A stretch of 64,000 nucleotides of DNA from Gemmobacter lutimaris (GCF_003570715.1 NZ_QXXQ01000002.1:1-64000); one strand, 5' to 3'; counted from the first letter of the stretch, positions 24,993 through 33,955 are shown. The notes: generated from the letters alone by a model not told the origin. A program made the numbers and translations.

Positions 24993-27155
24993 TCAGCCCA
25001 CCAATTTGCGGGCCTCCGCCAGGAAATGCGAATCCTCGGCCAGCGCATATTGGCCCCGGCGGATCTTCACGATACGGCCGGTGCGCAGAAGCGTGCCGAA
25101 GCTGCGCAGGCTGTCTTCGCGCAGATTGCCTTCGGTTTCCGAGATGCTGGCGACCTGACGCATGATCTGCGGCCGGGTGAATTGCGGCCGGCCTTCCACA
25201 CAGGCGGCATAAGCAGCGGCGGCCTCCAGCAGCGCGCCCAGATCCTGCGCGCCAAGACGTTCGGCGAATTCCGCAAAACCACGCGTATCGGCGAACAGGT
25301 TGTCCTCATTCTCAAGGTCGTCTTCGTCGTCCTCGGCCAGCGCGGCAGAGCCGGCCACACGACGCGGCCGGATCGGGCCAACCTCGGCCGGGCGCGGCGC
25401 GGGTTCGGTCACCGGCGCGCGGTCGATCCGCTGCTCCGACACCAGCACCAGCGGCGTGGGGCGGTTGGCGGTCGGCGTTGCCGGACGCACGATGAGCGAG
25501 AGGTCCTCGCGGTAGGGGTCTTGCCGATCCGTTTCGTTCACCGGCTTGGCGGCACCCGCGCGGCGCTCGGCCACGGTGGCAGCAACGGCGGCTTTCAGAT
25601 GCGCGATGGCAGACAGGCGGCGGCGATTCTCGGCGCCCTGCATCTGGTTGTTGGTTTCCGCGATCAGCCGCGACATGGCAGCTTCACCCTCGCTTTCGCC
25701 TTCGGCCAGCGTGCTGCGGCGTGGCGCGGCTGCCGGGCGCACCGGACGGACCGGGCGCACCGGAGCGGCATCCTGTGGCGTGGCGGCCGGTGCGGGTTCC
25801 GCAGGCATTTCCGGCAGATCGGCGACATGGGTTTCCGCTTCCACCTCGGCCAGTTCGCGCATCAGATCGGCTTCGGCTTCCGGCGAAAGTGCGGCCTCGG
25901 CCTCAGAGACCTCGGTCGCGGTGGCTTCGACCACTTCTTCCGCCTCATCAGCAGGCTGCGGCGCCGCGCGCCGGATGCGGATGACCCGCGCACGGGCGCG
26001 CTGGATACGCTCTGACGCGGTGCCACCGGCCTCATCGTCTTGCGGTGCGGGTTCAGTCTCGGCGCTGGTCGGGACAGCTTCATCCGGTTCCGCTGCGAGG
26101 ACAGGTTCTGCGGCCTCGCCCTCCTCGTCCTCCAGTCCGGCGAGGAAATCGTCATCCTCCAGACTGTCAGCCAGGTTCGCGGACGGAGCGGCGGGTGCGT
26201 TCAGGCTGGACAGCAGCCCGTCCAGTTCATCCGCATCTGCCTCGAGATCTTCCTCCGCTGCTTCGGGTGCTTTGACCGTCTCGGTTTCTTCGCTCAACGC
26301 TGCGAGAACGTCGTCGAAATCTTCATCTGCTGCACTGTCTTCGCTGGCGGCGTGTTCGGACGGTGCTTCTTCGGGCTGGCTGTCCAGTCCCACAAGATTG
26401 GCAAGAAGCGCATCTTCGGCGCCGAAATCCGCTTCGGGTTCGGGCGATGCGAAGTCGTCTGCCTCTTCGTCAGAGGTTTCCGCGACCTGTTCGTCGGCTT
26501 CGATCCCGTCTTCGGCTTCGATTCTGGCTTCGGCCTCGATCTCGACCTCGGGCGACAGGGAATCGGCCATGTCCGGGTCGGACAGCGAAAGCGCCTCATC
26601 CTCAAACGATGGCGCGTCAAGGACGGGTTCTTCCATGACGGGCGCGGCCATCTCCACCGCGTCTTCGGCAGCCTCGTTCTCAAAGAACTCGACGGCTTCA
26701 GGGGCAGTCACAATTGCGGCGGCAGGGGCCTTTGCCTCGGCCACAGCCTTGCGGATCCGCGAGAGTTTGGCGGCAACGCTTTCTGATTGCGGCGCAACTG
26801 CTTGCTGTGCCGGTTCAGGCTCCGCAACAGCGGGGTGCGGGCTGGCCGCCTCGGCGGCCGCGACAGGCGCGCTCAGGGCGGCTTGCCGGGAGACCTCGGT
26901 TTCGGCCGCGCGCAGAATCACGCCGTTTTCCTGAATTTTCGCCTCAACCCGGCGCTGGATCTCGCGCTCGGCGATCCGGTGCAGCATGGCCGCATCGGGT
27001 GTTGGCGGTTCGGCGCCGAAATAGCGGTCTTCGGCGGCGAGATCACGGAAATACTCGGCAATCGCCTTCATCGTGTTGAAAGGATCGTCAAACCCCTCCA
27101 GCGTGCAGGAGAACGTGCCGTAGGACACCGTTAGAATTTTACTTGCTCCGACCAT
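24993..27155 (-). CDS. Long acidic conserved protein of unknown function
   Basis: 720 residues from the ATG at 27155 (the frame extends further but the conserved start is MVGASKILTVSYGTFSC). Three parts are visible. The first is a conserved N-terminal module (about 1-75, TFSCTLEGFDDPFNTMKAIAEYFRDLAAED). The second is a very acidic, alanine/glutamate/aspartate-rich middle (about 90-560), probably disordered. The third is a conserved C-terminal module (about 645-720) with GRPQFTRPQIMRQVAS and RTGRIVKIRRGQYALAE. I know no function. The N-terminus could be a small globular fold and the C-terminus a winged-helix-like DNA- or RNA-binding fold, both inferences. It diverges from thiN. Confidence 0.7.
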   Translation of the reverse strand: MVGASKILTVSYGTFSCTLEGFDDPFNTMKAIAEYFRDLAAEDRYFGAEPPTPDAAMLHRIAEREIQRRVEAKIQENGVILRAAETEVSRQAALSAPVAAAEAASPHPAVAEPEPAQQAVAPQSESVAAKLSRIRKAVAEAKAPAAAIVTAPEAVEFFENEAAEDAVEMAAPVMEEPVLDAPSFEDEALSLSDPDMADSLSPEVEIEAEARIEAEDGIEADEQVAETSDEEADDFASPEPEADFGAEDALLANLVGLDSQPEEAPSEHAASEDSAADEDFDDVLAALSEETETVKAPEAAEEDLEADADELDGLLSSLNAPAAPSANLADSLEDDDFLAGLEDEEGEAAEPVLAAEPDEAVPTSAETEPAPQDDEAGGTASERIQRARARVIRIRRAAPQPADEAEEVVEATATEVSEAEAALSPEAEADLMRELAEVEAETHVADLPEMPAEPAPAATPQDAAPVRPVRPVRPAAAPRRSTLAEGESEGEAAMSRLIAETNNQMQGAENRRRLSAIAHLKAAVAATVAERRAGAAKPVNETDRQDPYREDLSLIVRPATPTANRPTPLVLVSEQRIDRAPVTEPAPRPAEVGPIRPRRVAGSAALAEDDEDDLENEDNLFADTRGFAEFAERLGAQDLGALLEAAAAYAACVEGRPQFTRPQIMRQVASISETEGNLREDSLRSFGTLLRTGRIVKIRRGQYALAEDSHFLAEARKLVG

Positions 27156-27292
27156 CGGATGCTCGCCTTCTACTAACCCATGGCCCCAATTTACCGTCTT
27201 GCCGATCAATTCCGTGGACAGACCGGGGTAATTTGAAGGATTGATTATGGCCCGTGGCGCCGGTGCCTGCCTTATTTCGGAACAGTATCCCC

Positions 27293-27967
27293 ATGAATGC
27301 GGTCATTGTCGAATCTTCCGATCCGGTCACGCTGGTTGCAGGCGGACCGGTGCGGCGGGCCGAACTGCGGCTGGCCTTGCGGCGTGCGCCGGTCGTGGTG
27401 GCGGCGGATGGCGGGGCGGACCAGGCGCTGGCACTTGGGGTGGTGCCGACGGCGGTGATCGGGGATCTCGATTCGATTTCGGCACCCGCACGGGTGGCGC
27501 TGGCGGATCGCCTGCATCCGATTGCCGAACAGATGACGACCGATTTTGACAAGGCGCTGCGATCCATCCATGCGCCTTTCGTGCTGGCGCTGGGGGTGAC
27601 GGGTGGGCGGCTGGATCACGAACTGGCTGTTCTGTCTGCGCTGGTGCGTCATGCAGCGCAGCGCGATGCGATTCCCTGTCTGCTGCTGACACCGCAGGAT
27701 GTGATCTTTGCCCTGCCGCCGGAAATTACGCTGCGCCTGCGCGCGGGGGACAGGCTGTCTCTGTTTCCGATGCGGCAGGTTACAGGCGAAAGCACAGGGC
27801 TGCGCTGGCCGATCAACGGGATCGCCTTTGCCCCTGACGGGATGATCGGCACTTCCAACATGGTGACGGAGGGGCCGGTCTCTTTGCATCTGGACGGGCC
27901 CGGGATGCTGGCGATCCTGCCGCGCGAGCGTCTTGATGCGGCTCTTGCCGGGCTGGTCACCGCATGA
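27293..27967 (+). CDS. Thiamine diphosphokinase
   Basis: 224 residues. The enzyme phosphorylates thiamine to thiamine diphosphate. The bacterial TPK signatures are present: VAADGGADQAL (about 32-42), IGDLDSIS, MTTDFDKAL and GVTGGRLDHELAVL. The frame extends upstream, but the ATG at 27293 gives the normal N-terminus. The 4-base overlap with the next start (ATGA at 27964) implies translational coupling with a DNA repair methyltransferase, an unexpected pairing for a cofactor enzyme. Confidence 0.9.
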   Translation: MNAVIVESSDPVTLVAGGPVRRAELRLALRRAPVVVAADGGADQALALGVVPTAVIGDLDSISAPARVALADRLHPIAEQMTTDFDKALRSIHAPFVLALGVTGGRLDHELAVLSALVRHAAQRDAIPCLLLTPQDVIFALPPEITLRLRAGDRLSLFPMRQVTGESTGLRWPINGIAFAPDGMIGTSNMVTEGPVSLHLDGPGMLAILPRERLDAALAGLVTA

Positions 27968-28752
27968 GACGCGAATCGGCCATGTCCCAGAGATGGGCGG
28001 GCAGCGCGGCTACGGGGGTCTTCTGCCGTGCGGGCTGTCATGTTGCGCGGGATTCTGGATGTGATCCTTACGACAGCCCTGCTGACTGCCTTGCCGCCGG
28101 ATTGCGCCCCTGCCCGGAATGTGACCCGATGGACGAGCGGATAAATGGCTTCGACGCCGGGCTTGACGGTGCGCTGGCGCGTCTGGCGGTTGTTCGGGCA
28201 GGGCCGGTTGCCCTGCATGCGGCGCTGCTGCCGACCCCGTTGGGTGATCTGCTGGCAATCTGTGATGCACATGCGGTGCGCCTTCTGGAATTCACCTCAC
28301 GTCCAGTGCTGGCGCGGCAGGTCAGGGCACTGGAAAGGGCGGTGAAAGGCCGAATCGTTGCGGGCCGCACAACGGCGACCGCGCAACTTGAAATCGCCCT
28401 GTCCCGTTACTTCGCCGGCGATTTTGAGAGGGGCGAAGTGGCTTTGTCACCAATTGGCACGCCGTTTCAACAGCGGGTCTGGCAGGAATTGCGCAGCCTT
28501 CCCGCTGGCGTCACGATTCGATATGTCGATCTTGCGGTGCGGATCGGTCGGCCCGAAGCTGTCCGGGCGGTTGCCGCGGCAAATGGCGCCAATCCGGTGG
28601 CGATTCTGATCCCCTGCCATCGTATCATCGGTTCCGATGGCAGCCTGACCGGCTATGGCGGCGGTCTTTGGCGCAAGCGTCATCTGCTGATGTTGGAAAG
28701 CGCACCTGCGGTCAGCGGTGAATCGCTTGACGCTGGCCGGTTTTCCGCCTAA
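27964..28752 (+). CDS. Methylated-DNA--cysteine S-methyltransferase with an Ada-type N-terminal metal-binding domain
   Basis: 262 residues. Residues about 17-55 have the four-cysteine arrangement of the Ada N-terminal zinc domain (C21-x3-C25 and C50-x2-C53, in FCRAGC and RPCPEC), where Cys38 in E. coli Ada accepts methyl groups from phosphotriesters. The C-terminal about 170 residues are an O6-methylguanine methyltransferase with the active-site PCHRIIG. The AraC-type DNA-binding middle domain of Ada is missing, so this is an Ada-N/Ogt fusion. It should repair alkylation but not activate transcription. It is coupled to thiamine diphosphokinase. The 4-cysteine site implies phosphotriester repair by analogy. 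Confidence 0.82.
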   Translation: MRRESAMSQRWAGSAATGVFCRAGCHVARDSGCDPYDSPADCLAAGLRPCPECDPMDERINGFDAGLDGALARLAVVRAGPVALHAALLPTPLGDLLAICDAHAVRLLEFTSRPVLARQVRALERAVKGRIVAGRTTATAQLEIALSRYFAGDFERGEVALSPIGTPFQQRVWQELRSLPAGVTIRYVDLAVRIGRPEAVRAVAAANGANPVAILIPCHRIIGSDGSLTGYGGGLWRKRHLLMLESAPAVSGESLDAGRFSA

Positions 28753-28755
28753 AGG
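28727..28755 (+). promoter_or_regulatory. Possible sigma-70 promoter of rpmB
   Basis: TTGACG and TAAAGG are spaced by 17 bases, ending about 100 bases before the rpmB ATG at 28857. The -10 half is poor, so this is only a possible promoter. Confidence 0.3.
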
Positions 28756-28856
28756 GCGTCGATGGAATTTGGCGCTCGCAGCCTTGCGGGGGCTATGGGT
28801 GTTACTCCGGGCCGCCGCTCAACGGGGCAAAGGTCCGAAAGACAAGGAACAAGACG

Positions 28857-29144
28857 ATGTCGCGCGTCTGCGAACTGAGCGGTAAAGGCCCGATGGTTGG
28901 CAACAACATCAGCCACGCCAACAACAAGACCAAACGGCGCTTCCTGCCGAACCTGAACGACGTCACCCTGATCTCGGACGTTCTGGGGCAGTCGTTCAAG
29001 CTGCGCGTGTCCTCGGCTGCGCTGCGCACCGTCGATCACCGCGGCGGGCTGGATGCCTTCCTTGCAAAAGCCAAGGATGACGAACTGTCGGCCAAGGCGC
29101 TGAAGATCAAGAAAGAGATCGAAAAGGCGCAGGCCGCCGCCTGA
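28857..29144 (+). CDS. rpmB: 50S ribosomal protein L28
   Basis: 95 residues, beginning [28 protein letters not shown], the universal L28 signature. It is a structural protein of the large subunit. The C-terminal lysine/alanine-rich tail is typical of alphaproteobacteria. It stands alone with its own possible promoter (28727) and a strong terminator, as often for rpmB. Confidence 0.96.
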   Translation: MSRVCELSGKGPMVGNNISHANNKTKRRFLPNLNDVTLISDVLGQSFKLRVSSAALRTVDHRGGLDAFLAKAKDDELSAKALKIKKEIEKAQAAA

Positions 29145-29169
29145 TCCTGATTTCGGTCGGATGTCGAAG

Positions 29170-29195
29170 CCCCGCCCTTGGCGGGGTTTTGCTTT
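29170..29195 (+). terminator. Rho-independent terminator of rpmB
   Basis: Stem CCCCGCC/GGCGGGG with a three-base loop, then TTTTGCTTTTT. It begins 26 bases after the rpmB stop. The long T-rich tail makes it one of the best terminators in the window. Confidence 0.9.
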
Positions 29196-29265
29196 TTGGA
29201 TGGGCAGGATGCCGCACCGCGCGCGGCGTGCTGGTCAAAGGCTCCGCGCTGCGCTAGGCAAGGCC

Positions 29266-29616
29266 ATGCGCCGTTTCCTGCGACTTCTGACCGGAACCCT
29301 TGTGCTGCTGGCTTTCGTGGTCGGCGCGCTGGGGCTTGGCGTGGCTCAGTCGTTGCCTGTTGCGGTGGCCGAGATGGAAATCTGCTCGGACGGCCAGACC
29401 CGGCTGCTGGGTGTGGATGCCGCTGGACGGCCTGTTGGCCCGGTGCACCTTTGCCCGGATTGTGTCATCGGCGCTTCCGCTGCCCCTCCGGGCGCCCTCC
29501 CGCCCCCGGAACGGCCCGCAGGCCGGGTCAGCCGGGCGGAATGGCCAGTTCCGCATGCCGCAATGGCACAAGCCCGGCCTCAGCCTTCGGCGCGGGGGCC
29601 ACCTGTCCTGTCGTGA
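29266..29616 (+). CDS. DUF2946-like membrane/secreted protein next to a copper chaperone
   Basis: 116 residues from the ATG at 29266. An N-terminal membrane or signal segment (about 5-28, LLTGTLVLLAFVVGALGLGVAQ) is followed by MEICSDGQTRLLGVDAAGRP and HLCPDCVIG. The pattern of one cysteine, then a CxxC after about 30 residues, resembles DUF2946, a family found beside copper uptake genes. The C-terminus is proline-rich. It ends 39 bases before a PCu(A)C chaperone gene. A metal-related role is inferred from motif and neighbour, and confidence is modest. Confidence 0.55.
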   Translation: MRRFLRLLTGTLVLLAFVVGALGLGVAQSLPVAVAEMEICSDGQTRLLGVDAAGRPVGPVHLCPDCVIGASAAPPGALPPPERPAGRVSRAEWPVPHAAMAQARPQPSARGPPVLS

Positions 29617-29655
29617 TCTCTTTCCGACACAGACCCCAATCAAAGGACAGAACAA

Positions 29656-30171
29656 ATGACCCTTTTCAAATCGCTTCTGGGCGTTGCCGCCCTCTGTGCC
29701 GCCCTTCCCGCCTTCGCCGGGGATATCGAGGTGAAGGATGCCTATGCGCGCACCTCCTCGGCCATGGCCAAATCCGGCGCCGCCTTCATGGTGATCGAGA
29801 ATACCGGCGATGCCGACGACCGGCTGGTCTCGGCCGCGTCCGATGTGGCGCAAAAGGTCGAACTCCACACCCATATGGACATGGGTGATGGCGTTATGAA
29901 AATGATGGAGGTCAAGGAAGGCTTTGCCGTTCCGGCCCACGGGCATCACGCGCTGGCGCGTGGCGGCGATCACGTCATGCTGCTGGGCCTGACGCGCGAG
30001 CTGAAGCAGGGCGATATGGTCAGCGTGACCCTGACCTTCGAGAAGGCGGGCGAGATGACCATTGAGGTGCCGGTGGATCTGGAACGTCAGGACGGCATGC
30101 AGATGGGCGGTGGCATGGGCCACGACCACAGCAAGATGAACCACGGTCAGATGAACGGCGCCTCGAACTGA
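29656..30171 (+). CDS. Periplasmic copper chaperone, PCu(A)C family
   Basis: 171 residues. A cleavable signal peptide (about 1-21, ending ALPAFA) precedes a PCu(A)C domain carrying the family copper ligands in VELHTHMDMGDGVMKMMEV (His/Met near 74-85) and VPAHGHHALARGG. The C-terminal tail is unusually rich in Met and His (MQMGGGMGHDHSKMNHGQM), offering extra copper ligands. Members deliver Cu(I) to cytochrome oxidase. The cbb3 assembly operon is about 25 kb away. The sirtuin gene converges 3 bases beyond its stop. Confidence 0.92.
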   Translation: MTLFKSLLGVAALCAALPAFAGDIEVKDAYARTSSAMAKSGAAFMVIENTGDADDRLVSAASDVAQKVELHTHMDMGDGVMKMMEVKEGFAVPAHGHHALARGGDHVMLLGLTRELKQGDMVSVTLTFEKAGEMTIEVPVDLERQDGMQMGGGMGHDHSKMNHGQMNGASN

Positions 30172-30174
30172 GAC

Positions 30175-30873
30175 TCAGCCCCGCCGCGCCAGTATCTCGT
30201 CCACCCATGCGGGGACGATCTGTGTGGCGGGGCCAAGCCGGATCTCGTCGAAATCCGGGGCTGTGGCGCTTGCCTCTGCGTTGAGTTCAAGGCAATGCGC
30301 CCCGGCCCGTCCGGCATCCTGCGCAAAGGCCGCAGCGGGGTAGACGGTGCCGGAACTGCCGATGGCGACGAACAGATCGGCTGCGCGCAACAGAGGCCAG
30401 ATCTCAGCCATATGATAGGGGTATTCCCCGAACCACACGATGTCCGGCCGGGTTTGCGCTTCGCCGCAGGCGGGGCAAGGGTCGGCCGGGTGCATCCGTG
30501 CCGGAGCAGACCAGCGCTGGCCGCATCGGGCACACAGCGCGCCTTCCAGCACGCCGTGCAGGTGCAAAACTCCGGTTGATCCAGCGCGTTCGTGCAGGTC
30601 ATCTACATTCTGCGTCACGATCCACACTTTGCCGGGCCAGGCGCGTTGCAGTCGTGCCAGCGCCTCATGCGCTGCATTCGGTTTGGCCGTGCGGGCATTG
30701 GCGCGGCGGGCGTTGTAGAACTCATGCACCAGTGCGGGATTTCGGGCAAAGCCGTCGGGCGTGGCAACCTCGTTCAGGTCGTAACGGGTCCAGAGACCAT
30801 CCTTGTCGCGGAAGGTGCCCAGCCCGCTTTCCGCACTGATACCCGCGCCGGTCAGGATCACGATGGTTTCCAT
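30175..30873 (-). CDS. cobB: Sirtuin family NAD-dependent protein deacylase
   Basis: 232 residues. NAD-dependent removal of acyl groups from lysines, CobB type. NAD motif GAGISAESG near residues 8-16, TQNVD near 90, the catalytic histidine in LHLHG and the zinc cysteines CARC and CPAC. The sequence FYNARR carries the Y-x2-R pair (about Y53, R56) that in class III sirtuins recognises succinyl or malonyl lysine. So it is likely both a deacetylase and desuccinylase. The N-terminus METIVILTGAG is short, as expected for this class. It converges on the copper chaperone gene. Confidence 0.92.
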   Translation of the reverse strand: METIVILTGAGISAESGLGTFRDKDGLWTRYDLNEVATPDGFARNPALVHEFYNARRANARTAKPNAAHEALARLQRAWPGKVWIVTQNVDDLHERAGSTGVLHLHGVLEGALCARCGQRWSAPARMHPADPCPACGEAQTRPDIVWFGEYPYHMAEIWPLLRAADLFVAIGSSGTVYPAAAFAQDAGRAGAHCLELNAEASATAPDFDEIRLGPATQIVPAWVDEILARRG

Positions 30874-30954
30874 GGCGGTTTATCCCTTTAACGTCCGACG
30901 AGCAGCCTGACCATCCTGTCCTTCAGGGCAATATGGGCAGGCCGGACAGCAGGT

Positions 30955-31980
30955 CTAGCCCTGCCAGTGTATCCATTGGCCGTGAAAGCCCGCCCTGCCG
31001 ATCGCCATATCCAGATGATCAGGCCAGAGTCGCAGGCGCAGCCCGGCGCCCTCGGCGCTATCGTCGGCCTCCATCCCGAACCAGGCCACGGGGGCATCAG
31101 CCGTGGCGCGCGTGCCCGCGGCTTCCAGAAGGCGGCTGCCGCGCGCCTGTGCTTCGGCCGGGAAATATTGCCAGGCGATCGTGTGATAGATCAGATGAAG
31201 CTGGCCGGGGCGGGGTGTTGCAAGGCGCTGTTCCAGCCAGTCCACCGCATCCGCCTGATCGACCATCGCCGATTGCACTTTCAGCGCAGCACGGGTGCGG
31301 GCCAGACGTTCGGCCTGATCGGGCCACAGGCAGGACAGGAGGCGCAACTCGTCCTCCGGGCGGCCTGCGCGGAGCGGGGCCAGATCGACACCCCGCCGGT
31401 CTGTGATGACAGGCTTTGCGACGGGAGGCAGCGATCCCTGCCATTCGGGCACCAGTTGCAAGACGGCATTGGCAGGGCCGAAGCAATGCCCGCCGATCTC
31501 GAGTGCATAGCGGTCAAACATCAGGTTCAACCCGGCGCTTGCGCCCAGTTCCGACAGGGTGATGGGCAAGCCGTGACGGGCGGTCAGCCAATGTGCAACA
31601 GCAATCAGCGCGGCGGATCGGCGGATTTCATTGGTTTGCGGTGCGCGGTCGCACCAGCGGGCAAGGAAAGCATCGTGGCGGTGCAGTGCCCGATCGACTG
31701 CCGCTGCCAGATTCCCGCCCGATCCACCGGGGTAGGCGGCCGCCAGTTCCGCATTCTGACCGGACAGAACCAGCGCATGAAGCCCGCTGGCCAGCCGCAG
31801 TGGCAAGGAAGCCCCGCGCGGCCCGATCTCGCCCGGCCAGGCTGCAAAGTGCTGAGCCAGTGCGGTATCATCTGGCCAATGCGCCGCCAGATGGCGCATC
31901 AGCCGCTCCATGAAGGGGGAGCCAAGCGCGGCACAGTTCGCCGCCTGCTCGGCAAAGGCCGCAGGCAGGCGGTCAGCCAC
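30955..31980 (-). CDS. DUF2332 family protein
   Basis: 341 residues matching, by recognition, the DUF2332 family: SPFMERLMRHLA near 20, TNEIRRSAALIAVAHWL near 120, SELGASAGLNLMFDRYA near 144 and a C-terminal IYHTIAWQYFP motif. The glycine/aspartate pattern GASAGLNL suggests a Rossmann-like nucleotide fold, but no reaction is known. A small secreted protein gene lies upstream, 6 bases before it on the same strand. Function is unknown. Confidence 0.85.
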   Translation of the reverse strand: MADRLPAAFAEQAANCAALGSPFMERLMRHLAAHWPDDTALAQHFAAWPGEIGPRGASLPLRLASGLHALVLSGQNAELAAAYPGGSGGNLAAAVDRALHRHDAFLARWCDRAPQTNEIRRSAALIAVAHWLTARHGLPITLSELGASAGLNLMFDRYALEIGGHCFGPANAVLQLVPEWQGSLPPVAKPVITDRRGVDLAPLRAGRPEDELRLLSCLWPDQAERLARTRAALKVQSAMVDQADAVDWLEQRLATPRPGQLHLIYHTIAWQYFPAEAQARGSRLLEAAGTRATADAPVAWFGMEADDSAEGAGLRLRLWPDHLDMAIGRAGFHGQWIHWQG

Positions 31981-31986
31981 GGCGGA

Positions 31987-32301
31987 TCAGCCGGCGCAAT
32001 AGGCCTCGGCGGTCTGGCCGAAGGATTTGTAGCGTTCCCAGAAGGCGTCATCGGCCTCGCGCTTGGAAATCCAGACCTCATGCGCCAGATCGGGGTCGGC
32101 CATCATCTTGGCCGCCTTGCGCTGGTCACGCCCGGTCAACGTCATGTCGGCAACCTGCTGGATGCAGCCGCAAACCGCCGGATTGGCCGAGCCACGATCC
32201 GAGCGCAGACAGGCCCGCTCGATCGAGCCAGCCAGCGCAGACGTCGCCATGACGGGAAGCACCAATGCGCCAAAGGCGCCTGCCAGAACCAGTTTCTTCA
32301 T
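31987..32301 (-). CDS. Small secreted protein of unknown function
   Basis: 104 residues with a clear signal peptide (about 1-24, ALVLPVMATSALAG). A compact mature domain contains CLRSDRGSANPAVCGCIQQVADM (three cysteines) and a last cysteine near the end. A conserved family in Rhodobacteraceae, as far as I recall, sometimes labelled an arginine transporter for no evident reason. The four cysteines could form disulfides in the periplasm. It is next to the DUF2332 gene. No function is assigned. Confidence 0.75.
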   Translation of the reverse strand: MKKLVLAGAFGALVLPVMATSALAGSIERACLRSDRGSANPAVCGCIQQVADMTLTGRDQRKAAKMMADPDLAHEVWISKREADDAFWERYKSFGQTAEAYCAG

Positions 32302-32486
32302 GTCTCTGCCTCTTGCCGCCGGGGGGATGTTCCTCCCCGGTCATTTTCTGGCAGTGATTATGACGATTCGGGGCAAATTTATCAATGATCTGGCGCAAAC
32401 CGGCAGAAAACGGCCGAAAACCCGGCCTGTCTGCCGGATGATGCGGGGCAGATGCCGCCCCGCCGCAAGATGATGTGGTGTGACGG

Positions 32487-33635
32487 TCAGGCGGCCAGCA
32501 AAGCTGCGTGATTGCGCAGATGCCGTTCCGCCATCTGTCGGCCGCGGCGACCGGGCACCAGCACACGCGCAGGCATCAGGCGCTGACTATCAAGAATCGC
32601 CAGATCCGGGAACAGGTCGAGGATTTCGCGCGCCGCCGTCGCCCCCAGCGCCCGCATGGCCATCGGCCCCGGATAAAGGCTTTCGCTGGGGGCGCCTTCG
32701 GCAAAGATGACCTCGTGCCGGTCGAACATCAGATGCACATAGGTCACGGGCCGCAGGCTGTCGTCGCGCGTGATACCGGGCAGGCCGATCAGGTGGCAGG
32801 CAGCCACCAGAACCTCGTCAGCCTCGAACATCCGCTGCGCGATGCGTGAGCGAACCAGCATCCGGTGCTGGGGCGAGACCCGCAGGTCGCGCTCGGGTTG
32901 ACCGGGGCCAAGCGCCCCGGCGGCGATACACACCGGGCGCAGGTGTTCTGCGGCAACCAGTTCTGCGGCAGAAAGGCTGCGCTTGCCGATCCAGCGCACG
33001 ACCTGTGTTCCGTGATCCGCGGTTACCACCCTGTCGCCGGGGCAGAGGGTTTCGACTGCGCACGGGCCTTTCGGGGTGCGGATCGTCGTGCCAGCGGTGA
33101 AGCACGGGATTTCGATGTCGAAAATATCGGGATCGAACGAGATGACGGCATTCAGCACGGTATTGTTCGGGAACGGCGTCGCCTGATTGACGGTGATCGA
33201 GCGCAGGGCGTTGATGCCGTCCCAGTCGGGCAGATAATTGGCATTCGGTCGCAGGAACAGATCGCCGTTTGTCATTTGCACGACGGTCGCCACCTGACCA
33301 GAGGTGCTGCCGTCAGGCAGGGTGATGGTGATGTCACCCCGGAATGTGGTCTGGATCGTCTGGCCGCTGATGGTTCCCGATGTGGTCGGGCTGTCGAAAC
33401 TGAACTGGCTGAGGAAGTTGTTGGTCGGGTTGAACGGCGCGGTGAAGACCTGCGCCCCGCCACTGGTCGTGGTGGTGCCGGTAACGGCGACGGGGGCGAT
33501 ATGCCCCGGCCCGGTAACGGAATAACCAGTCATGCCCGCGGCATTGAGCTGGCTTTGAGTGACATTGCTGGAAGCTGTGCTGTCGATGGCAGGCAGGTTC
33601 CCGATCCATAGCCAATTGACCGTACTGGTCGGCAT
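32487..33635 (-). CDS. Hint domain-containing secreted-type protein
   Basis: 382 residues. The N-terminal about 170 residues are S/T/G/N-rich and beta-prone, without an obvious signal peptide. The C-terminal half is a Hint domain of the bacterial secreted type: the splice-junction cysteine in CFTAGTTIRTPKGPCAVETLCPGDRV near 177, TADHGTQVVRWIG and SPQHRMLVRS. The reactive Cys is followed by F-T rather than the usual C/S-F-x-x-G-T. The Hint module suggests autoprocessing of the N-terminal part for surface display or release, as in calcium-binding relatives. The processed product is unknown. Confidence 0.84.
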   Translation of the reverse strand: MPTSTVNWLWIGNLPAIDSTASSNVTQSQLNAAGMTGYSVTGPGHIAPVAVTGTTTTSGGAQVFTAPFNPTNNFLSQFSFDSPTTSGTISGQTIQTTFRGDITITLPDGSTSGQVATVVQMTNGDLFLRPNANYLPDWDGINALRSITVNQATPFPNNTVLNAVISFDPDIFDIEIPCFTAGTTIRTPKGPCAVETLCPGDRVVTADHGTQVVRWIGKRSLSAAELVAAEHLRPVCIAAGALGPGQPERDLRVSPQHRMLVRSRIAQRMFEADEVLVAACHLIGLPGITRDDSLRPVTYVHLMFDRHEVIFAEGAPSESLYPGPMAMRALGATAAREILDLFPDLAILDSQRLMPARVLVPGRRGRQMAERHLRNHAALLAA

Positions 33636-33955
33636 CGCAAATTCCCCCGAACTGGTAACGCCCTTGCTGGGCGGCGGTCCATGGCAGCGGGCCGCTGCTA
33701 CAGGGAATGCGGATGCTGTGCGCCTCTGTCAAATTGCGGCAAAACTTCGGCAAATGCGTGATTGCATTAAGGAATTCGTGCAATTACCGGAAAAATCTGC
33801 AATATCGGGCTGTTTCTGGAACGGAAACGAAGTTGCGCTGCCGCAGCCTCGGGAATATTCCCCCCTCGCCAGTGCGATGATGCCGGATTTTTCGGCATCC
33901 GGCCCGGCGCAAATCCCCCTTCCCGGCCCTTGCGGGACAGGATATACGCGCGCCC
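33636..33955. other. Divergent intergenic region between the Hint protein gene and lepA
   Basis: 320 bases with no convincing gene. It is AT-richer near 33721-33830 than its surroundings and probably carries both promoters. An inverted repeat ATTGCA-N12-TGCAAT at 33761-33784 is a possible operator. The last about 100 bases before lepA are a GC-rich leader. Confidence 0.6.

Noticed and set aside
25546-26934. A serine-rich open frame antisense to the long acidic protein
   Set aside because: The repetitive Ser/Ala composition is just the complement of the acidic GA-rich coding strand, without start context.
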